From: Leifsonia sp. 71-9 | GTDB lineage: Bacteria > Actinomycetota > Actinomycetes > Actinomycetales > Microbacteriaceae | Assembly (NCBI RefSeq): GCF_001898805.1 | Contig: NZ_MKVJ01000020.1 | Coordinates: forward strand, 120,455 to 158,221 | Direction of reading: 5' to 3' | Length of the DNA: 37,767 nucleotides | Shown here: positions 28,904 through 36,682 of the stretch, one piece after another | Layout of the letters: each line of letters starts with the position of its first letter | Position numbering within the stretch: the first letter of the stretch is position 1 | Position numbers and translations under genes: made by a program | The notes under the pieces: model-generated | Database searches by the model: none | Told to the model about the DNA's origin: nothing | The model's input: the letters and a program-made list of their open reading frames with translations, nothing else

Positions 28904-29841
28904 CGTAAGCGTCGGTGCTGCGGCGACCTGATTCGCCGACCGTGTCTCGTGCCAGCGTCGGCGAAAGCCGGCCGGGGTGTCCCAGCCGAGGCGTACGCGA
29001 ATGCGTTCGGTGTTGTACCAGCGGATATATTCGTCGACTTCCCGCTCGCACTGTTTGATCGATTCGAACTCGGCGTGACGAAGGAACTCTTGTTTCAGGT
29101 GGGAGAAGAAGCTCTCCGCGGCCGCGTTGTCCAAGCAGGTGCCGCTTCGGGACATCGAAGGGGTGACTCCCCGCGACCGTAGCTGCTCGCGATAGTCGGG
29201 TAGTTGATACTGCCACCCTCTATCCGTATGCAGGATGGGGCGATCATCTTCGAGCTTGGTCGCCGTTGTAGAGATCCATCAGCGGCGAAAGAAAGAGAAC
29301 GATCCCGGCGGCAGCGAACTGAGTCACATCGGTCACCCACTTCTGGTTAGGTGCGGTCGCCGCGAAGTTGCGCTTGAGGAGGTTCGGGGCGGTCCGTGCG
29401 CTGGCGCCGTCTGGAACTGACCAGGGTGAGCGCTCCCGACGGCGCCGGCGCGCGCGGCAAGCGCATCCTTCTTCGCGCATCAGTCGTCGCACAGTCTTGC
29501 CGCTGAGCACGATGCCATGCGCGCGCCGTAGCTGCATGCGGACGCGCCTGTAACCATAGGCGCGGTATGCGCTCTCGAATACGCGGGTCACCACCGGGCG
29601 CACGGACGCGTAGCGATCCGGCTTCTCCTCGCGCTTTCGTCGGTAGTAGTACGTGCTTGGCGCCAGGCCGACGGCCTTCGCGAGAGCGCGCACCGGATAC
29701 CGGTTCGACAGTGCAGCGACGATCTCGACCTTCTCGCTCGTGGACAAGCGCACATTCACCGTCGCGAGGATGCCCTTCTGAACTGCAGCCTCAATCGCGA
29801 GCTGGTCGTTCCGAGCGCTGCTGCGCGGAGTCAGCCCCCCC
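28874..29841 (-). pseudogene. IS3-family transposase OrfB (IS150-like), disrupted
   Basis: The frame entered by -1 shift from orfA reads through the HTH_21 region (STYYYRRKREEKPD, YRAYGYRRVRMQLRRAHGI) and the rve core start NQKWVTDVTQF with the first catalytic Asp. It breaks after LMDLYNG with a stop at 29244. A second frame resumes with LEDDRPILHTDRGWQYQ (second Asp) and MSRSGTCLDNAAAESFF (catalytic Glu) and ends at 28874. About 25 to 30 codons normally between these blocks are missing, so an internal out-of-frame deletion near 29255-29265 has killed the gene. All three DDE residues remain in the DNA. The element cannot move by itself. Confidence 0.85.
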
Positions 29842-30496
29842 GCTCGCCCAAGGCACGATACTTGACGACCCATTCCTCGAGAGCGCGTGCCGCGTGAAGC
29901 TGAAACCGCTTCATAACCTTCGCCCGCGTCGCGCCAGCCTCGAACGCTCGAACGGCCGCCAGCTTCGTTTCTAATGTGTAGTCGTGGGACTTGCTCACGG
30001 CTGTCAACTCTAGAAGTCCGCCGCGCCCATACTTCTGGTACCAATGCCACCCCGTGGAAACGTGTATCCCGACCTTCCGAGAGGCCACCATGTATCCGTT
30101 GCCCTCATCAACAGCAGCCGCTAACGCTTTACGCACGTCCAGACGATCATCGCGACCACTGCGCCGTTGCACCGGTGCCCCATCGGACACATCCCGATAG
30201 CGCGCGATCCACTTCTCAAGAGTCGTCTGCGACCTCAACCCGAATGCGGTGATGACTTGACGGTGGGTTGCGCCGTGCTGAAACATGCTGACGGCCGCCA
30301 ACTTCGTCTCTAGCGGAAACGTCCGCGCCGGAGGCGTAGGAGCGAGTAGCTCCGCAAGACCGCCTGCGCCATAAAGCTGCGCCCACGACCACCCACACTT
30401 CTCACCGATTCCAACGGCATACGCAGCCTTTCGATAGCCGAGCCCGCCCTCCAGCAACCGTGCGAACTCGATCCGCACCTCATCCGAATAGCCCAC
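29831..30496 (-). CDS. IS3-family transposase OrfA with three helix-turn-helix units
   Basis: GTG 30496 follows GGAGGG and lies 26 bases inside the right inverted repeat. The 221-residue protein has three related HTH blocks: EVRIEFARLLEGGLGYRKAA, then LETKLAAVSMFQHGATHRQV and finally LETKLAAVRAFEAGATRAKV, each followed by a W-x-x-xY end (KWIARYRD, EWVVKYRA). Multi-HTH OrfA proteins mark the IS150 group of IS3 elements. It ends at a run of seven G (complement of 29835-29841), a site for -1 frameshifting into orfB. OrfA is intact and could still act as a DNA-binding regulator of relatives. Confidence 0.85.
   Translation of the reverse strand: MGYSDEVRIEFARLLEGGLGYRKAAYAVGIGEKCGWSWAQLYGAGGLAELLAPTPPARTFPLETKLAAVSMFQHGATHRQVITAFGLRSQTTLEKWIARYRDVSDGAPVQRRSGRDDRLDVRKALAAAVDEGNGYMVASRKVGIHVSTGWHWYQKYGRGGLLELTAVSKSHDYTLETKLAAVRAFEAGATRAKVMKRFQLHAARALEEWVVKYRALGERGG
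29835..29841 (-). other. Poly-G slippery site for orfA-orfB frameshift
   Basis: Seven G in a row on the minus strand, read CGG GGG GGC TGA in orfA. A -1 shift gives GGG GGG CTG ACT and enters the orfB frame. Position just before the orfA stop is typical of IS3 programmed frameshifting. Confidence 0.65.
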
Positions 30497-30680
30497 CTGA
30501 TTCCCTCCACGTTGATCCGTGGTGTCCAACTTTCGGGGCGCAGTTCGCACAGTCACGCTCGCAGCCCAGCCGCTGTCCTGTGACGCACGCGGCCGGGATC
30601 GTGCTGCTCCTCGAGGAGACGGCGCTCGCCGTGCTGGCGCTGCGGGCGTGGCCGCGGTCCGTCCTGGGTAGGGTGGCCGC

Positions 30681-31595
30681 ATGGAAGCCACGAGCGACCG
30701 CATCCCCTGGGCGGACGCGCCCCGAGAACTGACCGACGAGATCGGCCGCCTGCTGGGCGGATCGGTGGTCGACGCCGCCGACCAGACGGGCGGGTACTCG
30801 GCCGGACTGGCCGTGCGCGTCGGGACCGCCGGCGGGAGCCGCGCGTTCGTGAAGGCGGCGCCGGCGGAGCTCGGCGGGACCGTCGACCTCTACCGTCGCG
30901 AGGCGGAGGTGCTGCGACGGCTGCCGGACAGTGTCCCGGCACCGGCGCTGCTCGCCACCATCGAGGTGGGGGACTGGTTCGGGCTCGTGACCGAGGAGGT
31001 CGACGGGCGGCACCCCTCCACCCCGCCCGCGCACGATGAGCTGCGTGCGATCCTCGACACGATCGGCGAGTTCCCGGACGCCGGCGGTCTCGGCCTGCCG
31101 CGCCTCGTGGACGAGTTGCCCTTCGCGGCGTGGCCGACCCTGGACGCCGATCACGCCGATCGGCTCACCGACCTCGAACGGCGGAACGTGGACCGCCTGA
31201 CCGCGTTGGCCGCGGCCGCCGGCGATCACCTCGTCGGCGACCGGCTGGTGCACCTCGACGGCCGGGCGGACAACATCCTGCTCGACGCCGGGGACCGCGT
31301 CTGGTTCGTGGACTGGGCGTGGGCGTGCCTCGGAGCGCCGTGGATCGACGGGCTGGCGGTGCTGCTGGACGCGCGCCTCAGCGGCGCGCCTGACACGAGT
31401 GCGCTGCTCGCGCATCCCCTGCTCGCCGCGGTTCCCGCTGCGGGGATCGACGGGGTGCTCGCCGGGCTGGCGGGGGAGTTCCGGCTGAGTTCGCTGCAGC
31501 CCGCACCCCCGCGGATGCCGGCGCTGCGCGCGTTCCAGGCGGCCGAGGCGCGGGCGGCCCGGGACTGGCTGGTGGAGCGCGGCGCGATCGAGTGA
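30681..31595 (+). CDS. Aminoglycoside phosphotransferase-family (APH) kinase
   Basis: This 304-residue protein has an APH-type kinase fold. AFVKAAPAEL carries the ATP-binding Lys, RREAEVLRRLPDSVPAPALL the paired Glu helix, LVHLDGRADNILLDAGDRVW the catalytic loop (HxDxxxDN in place of the usual HGDxxxxN) and FVDWAWACLGAPWIDGLAVL the metal-binding DWA motif. Substrates of such chromosomal APH proteins range from antibiotics to sugars and amino alcohols; none can be assigned. It begins about 140 bases after the IS-like element. The upstream 138 bases show no gene. There is no visible ribosome site before ATG 30681, but TAGGGT is correctly placed for a leaderless transcript. Confidence 0.85.
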   Translation: MEATSDRIPWADAPRELTDEIGRLLGGSVVDAADQTGGYSAGLAVRVGTAGGSRAFVKAAPAELGGTVDLYRREAEVLRRLPDSVPAPALLATIEVGDWFGLVTEEVDGRHPSTPPAHDELRAILDTIGEFPDAGGLGLPRLVDELPFAAWPTLDADHADRLTDLERRNVDRLTALAAAAGDHLVGDRLVHLDGRADNILLDAGDRVWFVDWAWACLGAPWIDGLAVLLDARLSGAPDTSALLAHPLLAAVPAAGIDGVLAGLAGEFRLSSLQPAPPRMPALRAFQAAEARAARDWLVERGAIE

Positions 31596-31613
31596 GCGCG
31601 GCGGCGCCCGCGG

Positions 31614-32783
31614 TCAGAGCGCCGTGCCGTGGAGGTGCGCCGCCCCGTGGACGCCCACCTTTCCGTGCAGCGGGCTCGGCGTGTACCGCAGTTCGATGAT
31701 CTCGTCCGCGGTGGAGCGGTAGAAGACGTTCTGCGTCCCGGCGACGGGATCGGCGAACGCCGTCGGCGCGGACGCGGCGGGGAAGGATCCCTCGCCCCCG
31801 GTCAGCGGGTTCACGTGCCAGCCGGACGGGTCGTTCCAGAACTCGTACACGAGTCCGTCGGCCCCGATGTGGATGACGTGCCGGGTGCCGACCGGGGCGG
31901 CAGGGTTCGACTCGAAGGAGTAGCCCGCCGGCGCGAGCCCGGGCATCGGCGACGGGCCGCCGACCTCGCTGGTCAGGTTCTTCGGCGACCAGGCGCCGTT
32001 CGCGAACGACTGCTCGTGGATGTCCCGGTCCTCGCCCAGCCACGGGACGTGCCGGGTGCCGTCTCCGGCAAAACCGTAGCCGGTGGGATGCGGGAGGGCG
32101 TCGCGGGAGGCGCCGACATTCGGGCCGAGGTCGCGCGGCGGTCCCCAGCTCCCGTCCGTCATCACGTACTCGTACAGCAGCTGGTCGTCGCCCACCATCA
32201 CGATGTGCTGCGTCTGCGCGGCGTCGAACGCGTAGCCGCCGGGCGCGACCGCCGCGTGCGGGCCGGTCGACGTGGTGAGCGGATGCTGCACCCAGGCCGC
32301 ATCGTCCCCGGTCCCGCGGCTGAGCAGATGCACCGTGCGGTACTGGTCGCGGAACACGACGTGCTGCGTGCCGTAGTGCGCCGACGCCCAGCCGAACGGC
32401 GGATCGACCGCCCGCACCACCGTCGCGGACGAGTCCATGAGGTCGCCGTGGTGCCAGCCGTCCGACTGATAGAGCTCGTGGATGTGGCCGTCGTCGTCGC
32501 TCAGGAAGACGACGTGCTGCGTCCCTTCGGTGTCGAAGACGTAGGCCGACGGATCCGAGGTCGGCTGCGGCGCCTCCGCCTCGGCCGTGATGTCCTTCGC
32601 GTGCCAGACGTCGTCCGTCCCGCAGTAGAGCTCGATGAGATGGCCGTCGGAGGAGGAGCCGTCGCTCTGCCGGCGGTAGACGACGTGCCGTGTGCGCTCC
32701 GCGGCGAACAGGTACGCGACGACCCCGGAGAGCGCCGCGGGCGCGCCGAACTGACGGGTGAGGTTGCGGGTGGTCCAGCCCAT
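31614..32783 (-). CDS. Seven-bladed beta-propeller lectin-like protein
   Basis: ATG 32783 follows AAGGGAG, giving 389 residues. Seven repeats of about 50 residues are visible, each centred on a TQHVVF-type strand: RHVVYR, TQHVVFL, TQHVVFR, TQHIVMV, TRHVPWL, TRHVIHI, TQNVFYR. These are followed by a DGHIHELY-type strand and a W-x(3)-DLT turn. This pattern resembles the fucose-binding propeller lectins of fungi (AAL) and the seven-bladed PLL lectins of Photorhabdus, in which sites lie between blades. There is no signal peptide or membrane helix, so it is cytosolic or leaves by another route. Sugar specificity is unknown. A very strong hairpin lies upstream. Confidence 0.8.
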   Translation of the reverse strand: MGWTTRNLTRQFGAPAALSGVVAYLFAAERTRHVVYRRQSDGSSSDGHLIELYCGTDDVWHAKDITAEAEAPQPTSDPSAYVFDTEGTQHVVFLSDDDGHIHELYQSDGWHHGDLMDSSATVVRAVDPPFGWASAHYGTQHVVFRDQYRTVHLLSRGTGDDAAWVQHPLTTSTGPHAAVAPGGYAFDAAQTQHIVMVGDDQLLYEYVMTDGSWGPPRDLGPNVGASRDALPHPTGYGFAGDGTRHVPWLGEDRDIHEQSFANGAWSPKNLTSEVGGPSPMPGLAPAGYSFESNPAAPVGTRHVIHIGADGLVYEFWNDPSGWHVNPLTGGEGSFPAASAPTAFADPVAGTQNVFYRSTADEIIELRYTPSPLHGKVGVHGAAHLHGTAL

Positions 32784-32818
32784 GGTCTGCTCCCTTCGGG
32801 GAGTGCAGCGTCGGGGTC

Positions 32819-32849
32819 GCCGGCCGGCCACCCCCTGTGGCCGGCCGGC
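32819..32849 (-). promoter_or_regulatory. Strong hairpin in the leader of the lectin gene
   Basis: GCCGGCCGGCCAC and GTGGCCGGCCGGC form a perfect 13-bp GC stem with a five-base loop, 36 bases upstream of the lectin start. No T-run follows on either strand. It may stabilise or attenuate the lectin message. Confidence 0.5.
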
Positions 32850-33035
32850 TCGACGCCGGTCCCGCCGATCGACGAGGCGGAGAAGGCCGGCATCGGTCAT
32901 ACGTATCCTGACGGCTGCATGATGCACCCGCGGGCGGGTCCACGGCAACGGGCAGTTTGCGCGCGCCCGGTTCGCTAGTTAATGCATATAAAGCGCCCCT
33001 CGACGCGCGCCCCGCGCAGGGCGCATGATCCCGTC

Positions 33036-33329
33036 ATGAGCGATCTCGACAACACTGCTCCCACGACGCTCGGCCCGGGACACGTTCCCGGCGGCATCCC
33101 GCTCAAGATCCATCTCGGCGAGTCCGAATACGCCGCCCTGATCCGCATCGCGCAGCACCGGGGCACGAGCGCATCCCAGCTGATCGAGCAGCTGGTGCTG
33201 CACGCCCTCAGCCACACGCCGGTGCCGCCGCCCGCGGACTCGCAGCCCAAGCGCAAGCACACGAGCTACGAGGAGGCGACGAGCGGCTACCGCGCCGATC
33301 CGATACCGATCATCCGCCCGGTGCCCTGA
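33036..33329 (+). CDS. Small ribbon-helix-helix-like protein
   Basis: ATG 33036 gives 97 residues; an ATG at 32982 would add 18 basic residues. The core IPLKIHLGESEYAALIRIAQ HRGTSASQLIEQLVLHAL has a beta strand and two helices as in CopG/Arc ribbon-helix-helix proteins. The C-terminus is a charged, probably disordered tail (QPKRKHTSYEEATSG). No antitoxin partner is adjacent. It is likely a DNA-binding protein of unknown target. The ribosome site is weak. Call rests on the pattern of the core only. Confidence 0.6.
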   Translation: MSDLDNTAPTTLGPGHVPGGIPLKIHLGESEYAALIRIAQHRGTSASQLIEQLVLHALSHTPVPPPADSQPKRKHTSYEEATSGYRADPIPIIRPVP

Positions 33330-33348
33330 GCGCGGCCGCCGGTCGTCC

Positions 33349-33612
33349 TCAGCGCATCTGGGAGAGGGCGCCGAAGAAGAGGGACGCCCAGACGATGAAG
33401 AAGCCGACCTGGAACAGCGTGAACAGTGAGCCGAGGAACACACCGGCCCGTGCGAGCCCACGGCCGCCCTCTCCGCTGATCCGCGTCTGCTTCATCCCGA
33501 TCGCGCTGAGCACGACCCCGACGACGGGGATGACGAAGGCGGCGATGAAGCCGATGAGGGCGAACGTGTTGGTCTTGGGCACGGCTGCGCCGGGAGTCTG
33601 GGTCACGTCCAC
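33349..33612 (-). CDS. DUF4190-type small membrane protein
   Basis: This 87-residue protein has two hydrophobic helices: TFALIGFIAAFVIPVVGVVL and, after GMKQTRISGEGGRGLARAG, VFLGSLFTLFQVGFFIVWAS. The order helix, I-x-x-x-R/K-Q-x-x-x-GEGGRGLA loop, helix is the DUF4190 signature, common in actinobacteria. Function unknown. It lies three bases after leuA on the same strand and may be read through from it. Confidence 0.8.
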   Translation of the reverse strand: MDVTQTPGAAVPKTNTFALIGFIAAFVIPVVGVVLSAIGMKQTRISGEGGRGLARAGVFLGSLFTLFQVGFFIVWASLFFGALSQMR

Positions 33613-33615
33613 TTT

Positions 33616-35409
33616 CTAGCGCATGGCGGTGGGCTGGTACGCCCGCGCCACGCGGGAGGCCGCGGCCGCGAGCGCGGCGAGGCTGGCGGTCAGGACGGAA
33701 CGGTCCTGCCCGGCGGCCCAGCGGGTGGCGGCACCGTCGCGGTATTCGATCAGCGTGAGGGCCTGACTGTCGGCTCCCGCGCCGATGCTCGTCTGGTGCA
33801 GGCCGAGCACCTCGACCGGGAGGCCGTGGGCGGTGAGCGCCGCGGCCAGCGCCTCGACGGGGCCGACCCCGTCGTGCGTGGTCGTGCGCTCGTCGCCGTC
33901 GATGCGGACCGTCACCGTCGTGCGGGCGCGCCCGTCGATCTCGGAGGTCGTGTAATCCACCAGGCCCACCGCTGCGTCGGCGGTCGCGAGATAGGTGTTC
34001 CGGAACAGGTCCCAGAGCTGCTCCGGCGTCGCCTCGTCGCCGGTCGCGTCGGTGTGGCGCTGCACGTGGCGGGCGAAGTCGATCTGCAGGCGGCGCGGCA
34101 GCTCGATCCCGTAGCCGGATTCGAGCAGGTAGGCGATGCCGCCCTTGCCGGACTGCGAGTTCACGCGGATCACGGCGTCGTAGCCGCGGCCGAGATCGGC
34201 CGGGTCGACCGGCAGGTACGGCACCCGCCACTCCAGCTCGGACTCGGGGCGACCTTCCGCCGCCGCACGCGCTCGGTGCTCGGCGAAGCCCTTGCGGATC
34301 GCGTCCTGGTGCGTGCCGCTGAACGCCGTGTGCACGAGGTCGCCGACGTAGGGGTGGCGCGGGTGCACCTCGATCCGGTTGGCGTGCTCCACCGTGCGGC
34401 GGATCTCGTCGATGTCCGAGAAGTCGATCATCGGGTCCACGCCCTGCGCGTGCAGGTTCAGGGCGAGCGTGGCGAGGTCGACGTTGCCGGTGCGCTCGCC
34501 GTTGCCGAACAGGCAGCCCTCGACGCGCTGGGCGCCGGCGAGCACCGCCAGCTCGGCGCAGGCGATGCCGGTCCCGCGGTCGTTGTGGGGGTGCACCGAG
34601 AGGATGACGCCGTCGCGGCGGGCGAGGTTCTTGTGCATGTACTCGATCTGGTCGGCGTACACGTTGGGGGTGGCGATCTCGACGGTGGCGGGCAGGTTCA
34701 GGATGACCGGCCGCTCCGGGCTCGCCTCCCACAGCTCCGTCATGGCGTCGCAGACCTCGAGCGCGTAGTCCGGCTCGGTGAGGTTGAAGACCTCCGGTGA
34801 GAACTCGAAGCGCACGTCGGGCAGGTCGCCGGCGAACTCGAGCACGTCGCGGCCGCCGGCGAGGATGAGGTCGGTCAGGGCGTCGCGCCCGTGGCCGAGC
34901 ACGACCTCCCGCCAGATCGGGGCCGTCGCCGTGTAGAGGTGGATGACGACCGGATTCCGCAGTCCCCGCACCGAGGCGACGGTGCGTTCGATGAGGTCGC
35001 GGCGGGCCGCGGTGAACACGACGATCGTCACATCCTCCGGGGCCAGCCCGGTCTCGGCGAGCAGCCGCACGAAGTCGTAGTCGGTCTGCGACGCCGACGG
35101 GTAGCCGACCTCGATCTCCTTGTAGCCCATCGCCAGCATCAGCTCGAAGAACCGCCGCTTGCGGGCCGGGTCCATCGGTTCGGCGAGGGCCTGGTTGCCG
35201 TCGCGCAGGTCGACCGGCACCCACAGCGGCGCCTGGGTCAGCCTCCGGGACGGCCAGTCGCGGTCGGCGAGCGGCACCTCCACGCGGGAGAAGACGTCGC
35301 GGTAGCGGTGCGAGGGCATCTGCGACGCACGCTGCCGGTTCCAGGCGGGCGCGTCCGCGGGGACGGGGCCCGCGGGGGTGGAGAGACGGGGGAAGGCGGT
35401 GCTGGTCAT
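33616..35409 (-). CDS. leuA: 2-isopropylmalate synthase LeuA
   Basis: This 597-residue protein starts at ATG 35409 behind GAAGGA. It condenses acetyl-CoA with 2-oxoisovalerate, the first step of leucine synthesis. HMGL-like barrel marks are [17 protein letters not shown] (LRDGNQ, 68-73), [20 protein letters not shown] and [11 protein letters not shown] (273-277), with [15 protein letters not shown] leading into the C-terminal LeuA dimer domain, which binds leucine for feedback control ([20 protein letters not shown]). Length and order fit the long actinobacterial LeuA type. A leucine-rich leader peptide and a hairpin lie directly upstream, so attenuation is likely. Confidence 0.97.
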   Translation of the reverse strand: MTSTAFPRLSTPAGPVPADAPAWNRQRASQMPSHRYRDVFSRVEVPLADRDWPSRRLTQAPLWVPVDLRDGNQALAEPMDPARKRRFFELMLAMGYKEIEVGYPSASQTDYDFVRLLAETGLAPEDVTIVVFTAARRDLIERTVASVRGLRNPVVIHLYTATAPIWREVVLGHGRDALTDLILAGGRDVLEFAGDLPDVRFEFSPEVFNLTEPDYALEVCDAMTELWEASPERPVILNLPATVEIATPNVYADQIEYMHKNLARRDGVILSVHPHNDRGTGIACAELAVLAGAQRVEGCLFGNGERTGNVDLATLALNLHAQGVDPMIDFSDIDEIRRTVEHANRIEVHPRHPYVGDLVHTAFSGTHQDAIRKGFAEHRARAAAEGRPESELEWRVPYLPVDPADLGRGYDAVIRVNSQSGKGGIAYLLESGYGIELPRRLQIDFARHVQRHTDATGDEATPEQLWDLFRNTYLATADAAVGLVDYTTSEIDGRARTTVTVRIDGDERTTTHDGVGPVEALAAALTAHGLPVEVLGLHQTSIGAGADSQALTLIEYRDGAATRWAAGQDRSVLTASLAALAAAASRVARAYQPTAMR

Positions 35410-35463
35410 GGTTCGAGTCCTTCGGGGTGGCCGGAATCGGGGATGACCGGCGCAGCCCAGCAG

Positions 35464-35500
35464 CCACGACGGGGAGCCGGTCGGCTAGACCCCGTCGTGG
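35464..35500 (-). promoter_or_regulatory. leuA attenuator hairpin
   Basis: CCACGACGGGG and CCCCGTCGTGG form a perfect 11-bp stem with a 15-base loop (arms 35464-35474 and 35490-35500). The upstream arm covers the last codons of the leader peptide and the loop holds its stop. A ribosome paused at the leucine codons would leave the stem free, while one finishing would open it, as attenuation requires. No T-run is seen, so control may act on translation. Confidence 0.7.
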
Positions 35501-35532
35501 CGGCGAAGAAGGAGGGACTCGATGCGGAGCAT
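35485..35532 (-). CDS. leuL: leuA leader peptide (15 aa)
   Basis: The frame MLRIESLLLRRHDGV begins at ATG 35532 and stops at 35485, 75 bases before leuA. Four of fifteen residues are leucine, three in a row (CTC CTT CTT), next to a hairpin that spans the stop codon. Such leader peptides precede leuA in other actinobacteria. The start follows a TACAGT element by six bases, so the transcript may be leaderless. Confidence 0.75.
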   Translation of the reverse strand: MLRIESLLLRRHDGV

Positions 35533-35634
35533 GTGCCGACTGTAGCACAAGTCCTCAGACAAGTAGAGGAGTAAGGGACGGATCCCCCTCTCGGCGAGGC
35601 GAGGGGCGGGCGCTGCTGGTCTAGGGTCGGTGGG

Positions 35635-35940
35635 ATGAGCCCCGAGATCGACGCCGTCCGCACCGAGATCGACGCACTCGACGCACAGCTCGTCGCGCTG
35701 ATCGCGCAGCGGCAGCGCTGGGTCGAGGCGGCGGGGAGGCTGAAGAGCGACCGCGACGCCGTCCGCGCCCCCGACCGGGTGGAGGCGGTGATCCGGAAGG
35801 TCCGCGCGCTCGCCGAGACGGCAGGGGCGGATCCGACCGTGGTCGAGCGGACCTATCGCGCGATGATCGCCGCGTTCATCGACCTGGAGCTGAGCGTCCA
35901 CGCCGGCGCCGACAGCCGAAGCGCTTCCGCGGAGGGCTAG
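35635..35940 (+). CDS. Chorismate mutase (AroQ class)
   Basis: This 101-residue all-helical protein starts at ATG 35635. The first long helix reads IDAVRTEIDALDAQLVALIA, then QRQRWVEAAGRLKSD with the Arg and Lys that hold chorismate, and APDRVEAVIRKVRALAETAG and ERTYRAMIAAFIDLE as later helices. This is the pattern of AroQ-type chorismate mutases. The enzyme turns chorismate into prephenate for phenylalanine and tyrosine. It is divergent from leuA and its leader, with about 100 bases between. It has no signal peptide, so it is the cytosolic type. Confidence 0.9.
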   Translation: MSPEIDAVRTEIDALDAQLVALIAQRQRWVEAAGRLKSDRDAVRAPDRVEAVIRKVRALAETAGADPTVVERTYRAMIAAFIDLELSVHAGADSRSASAEG

Positions 35941-35968
35941 GCGACCACGCGGCGAGGCGGGCTCGGCC

Positions 35969-36682
35969 TCAGAGCTCCACGGTTCGATCGACAACGGCCT
36001 GGGCGACCGTGGAGATCCCCTGCTGGTGGGAGCGCGCGTAGCCCCGCAGCACGGTAAAGGCGTCGTCGATGGGGATGCGGTGGGTGTGCGCGATGACGCC
36101 CTTCGCCTGCTCGATGACGATGCGGCTGTTCAGCGCGTGCTGCAGCTGCCGGCGGATCTGCTCGCTCTCGGCGAGGGTGCGCTCGTGCAGGATCCCGATC
36201 GTCGCCACGTCGGCGAAGGCCTGGGCGGCCACCCGGTCGTTCTCGCTGAGCGGGCCGGGCTCGGCGCGCAGCAGGTTGAGGGTCCCGATCGTGGTCTCGC
36301 GCAGGCGCATCGGGATGGCGTCGACGGCGGCGAAGCCCTGCTCGATCGCCTTCTCGCGGAACAGCCGCCACGCGTCGGGAGTGCGCGAGATGTCGGGGAC
36401 CGAGACGACGACACCGGTGGAGAAGCTCTCGATGCACGGCCCGGCGTCGGCGGAGAGCTGCATGACCTCGACCAGCCGGCTCGCCTCGCTCGTGGAGGCG
36501 ATGAGGTCGAGGTCGCCCGACGCGTCGGCGAGCAGCACGCCCGCGGCCGTCGCGTCCAGCAGGTCGCTGCACGTGTCGACCAGATTCTGCAGCATGTCGA
36601 CCACGTCGTAGTCGGCGACCAGGGTGTCCGCGAGGTGGGCGAACGCCTGCAGCAGGTCCTGCTCACGGCCGGGTGCGGTCAT
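35969..36682 (-). CDS. GAF-ANTAR regulator, second of pair
   Basis: ATG 36682 overlaps the upstream stop by four bases, giving 237 residues. Residues about 20-165 are a GAF domain (DVVDMLQNLVDTCSDLLDAT, AGVLLADASGDLDLIAS, GPCIESFSTGVVVSV). The ANTAR domain follows (about 175-230): ALNSRIVIEQAKGVIAHTHR, IPIDDAFTVLRGYARSHQQG. ANTAR domains bind paired hexanucleotide-loop RNA hairpins and prevent termination. The GAF ligand is unknown. It forms a tandem operon with another GAF-ANTAR gene. Confidence 0.92.
   Translation of the reverse strand: MTAPGREQDLLQAFAHLADTLVADYDVVDMLQNLVDTCSDLLDATAAGVLLADASGDLDLIASTSEASRLVEVMQLSADAGPCIESFSTGVVVSVPDISRTPDAWRLFREKAIEQGFAAVDAIPMRLRETTIGTLNLLRAEPGPLSENDRVAAQAFADVATIGILHERTLAESEQIRRQLQHALNSRIVIEQAKGVIAHTHRIPIDDAFTVLRGYARSHQQGISTVAQAVVDRTVEL

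Larger units (their letters stand above)
27715..30542. mobile_element. Degenerate IS3-family (IS150-like) element with passenger genes
   Basis: The ends are inverted repeats: TGCGTCCCGAAAGTTGGCCA (from 27715, then C) and, on the other strand from 30542, TGCGCCCCGAAAGTTGGACA (then C), 19 of 21 bases identical. If the ends are placed one base inside, the flanks share the 3-bp AGT that could be a target duplication. The right half holds orfA and a broken orfB. No second end is found beside the orfB stop near 28874, so the left end lies 1.1 kb further, beyond three frames of lower GC. Either cargo was captured inside the element, or the left repeat is the remnant of a second copy. Confidence 0.75.

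Noticed and set aside
27712-30545. A certain target-site duplication around the IS-like element
   Set aside because: AGT flanks both ends only if the termini are set one base inside the TG...CA ends usual for IS3; a 3-bp match is easily chance.
30543-30680. A gene fragment between the IS end and the APH gene
   Set aside because: A hydrophobic plus-strand reading exists but has no start, stop or motif of its own; 138 bases are too few to support a remnant call.
33287-35548. A 753-residue minus-strand frame overlapping leuA
   Set aside because: Arg/Pro-rich shadow of leuA; no motif, and leuA explains the region fully.
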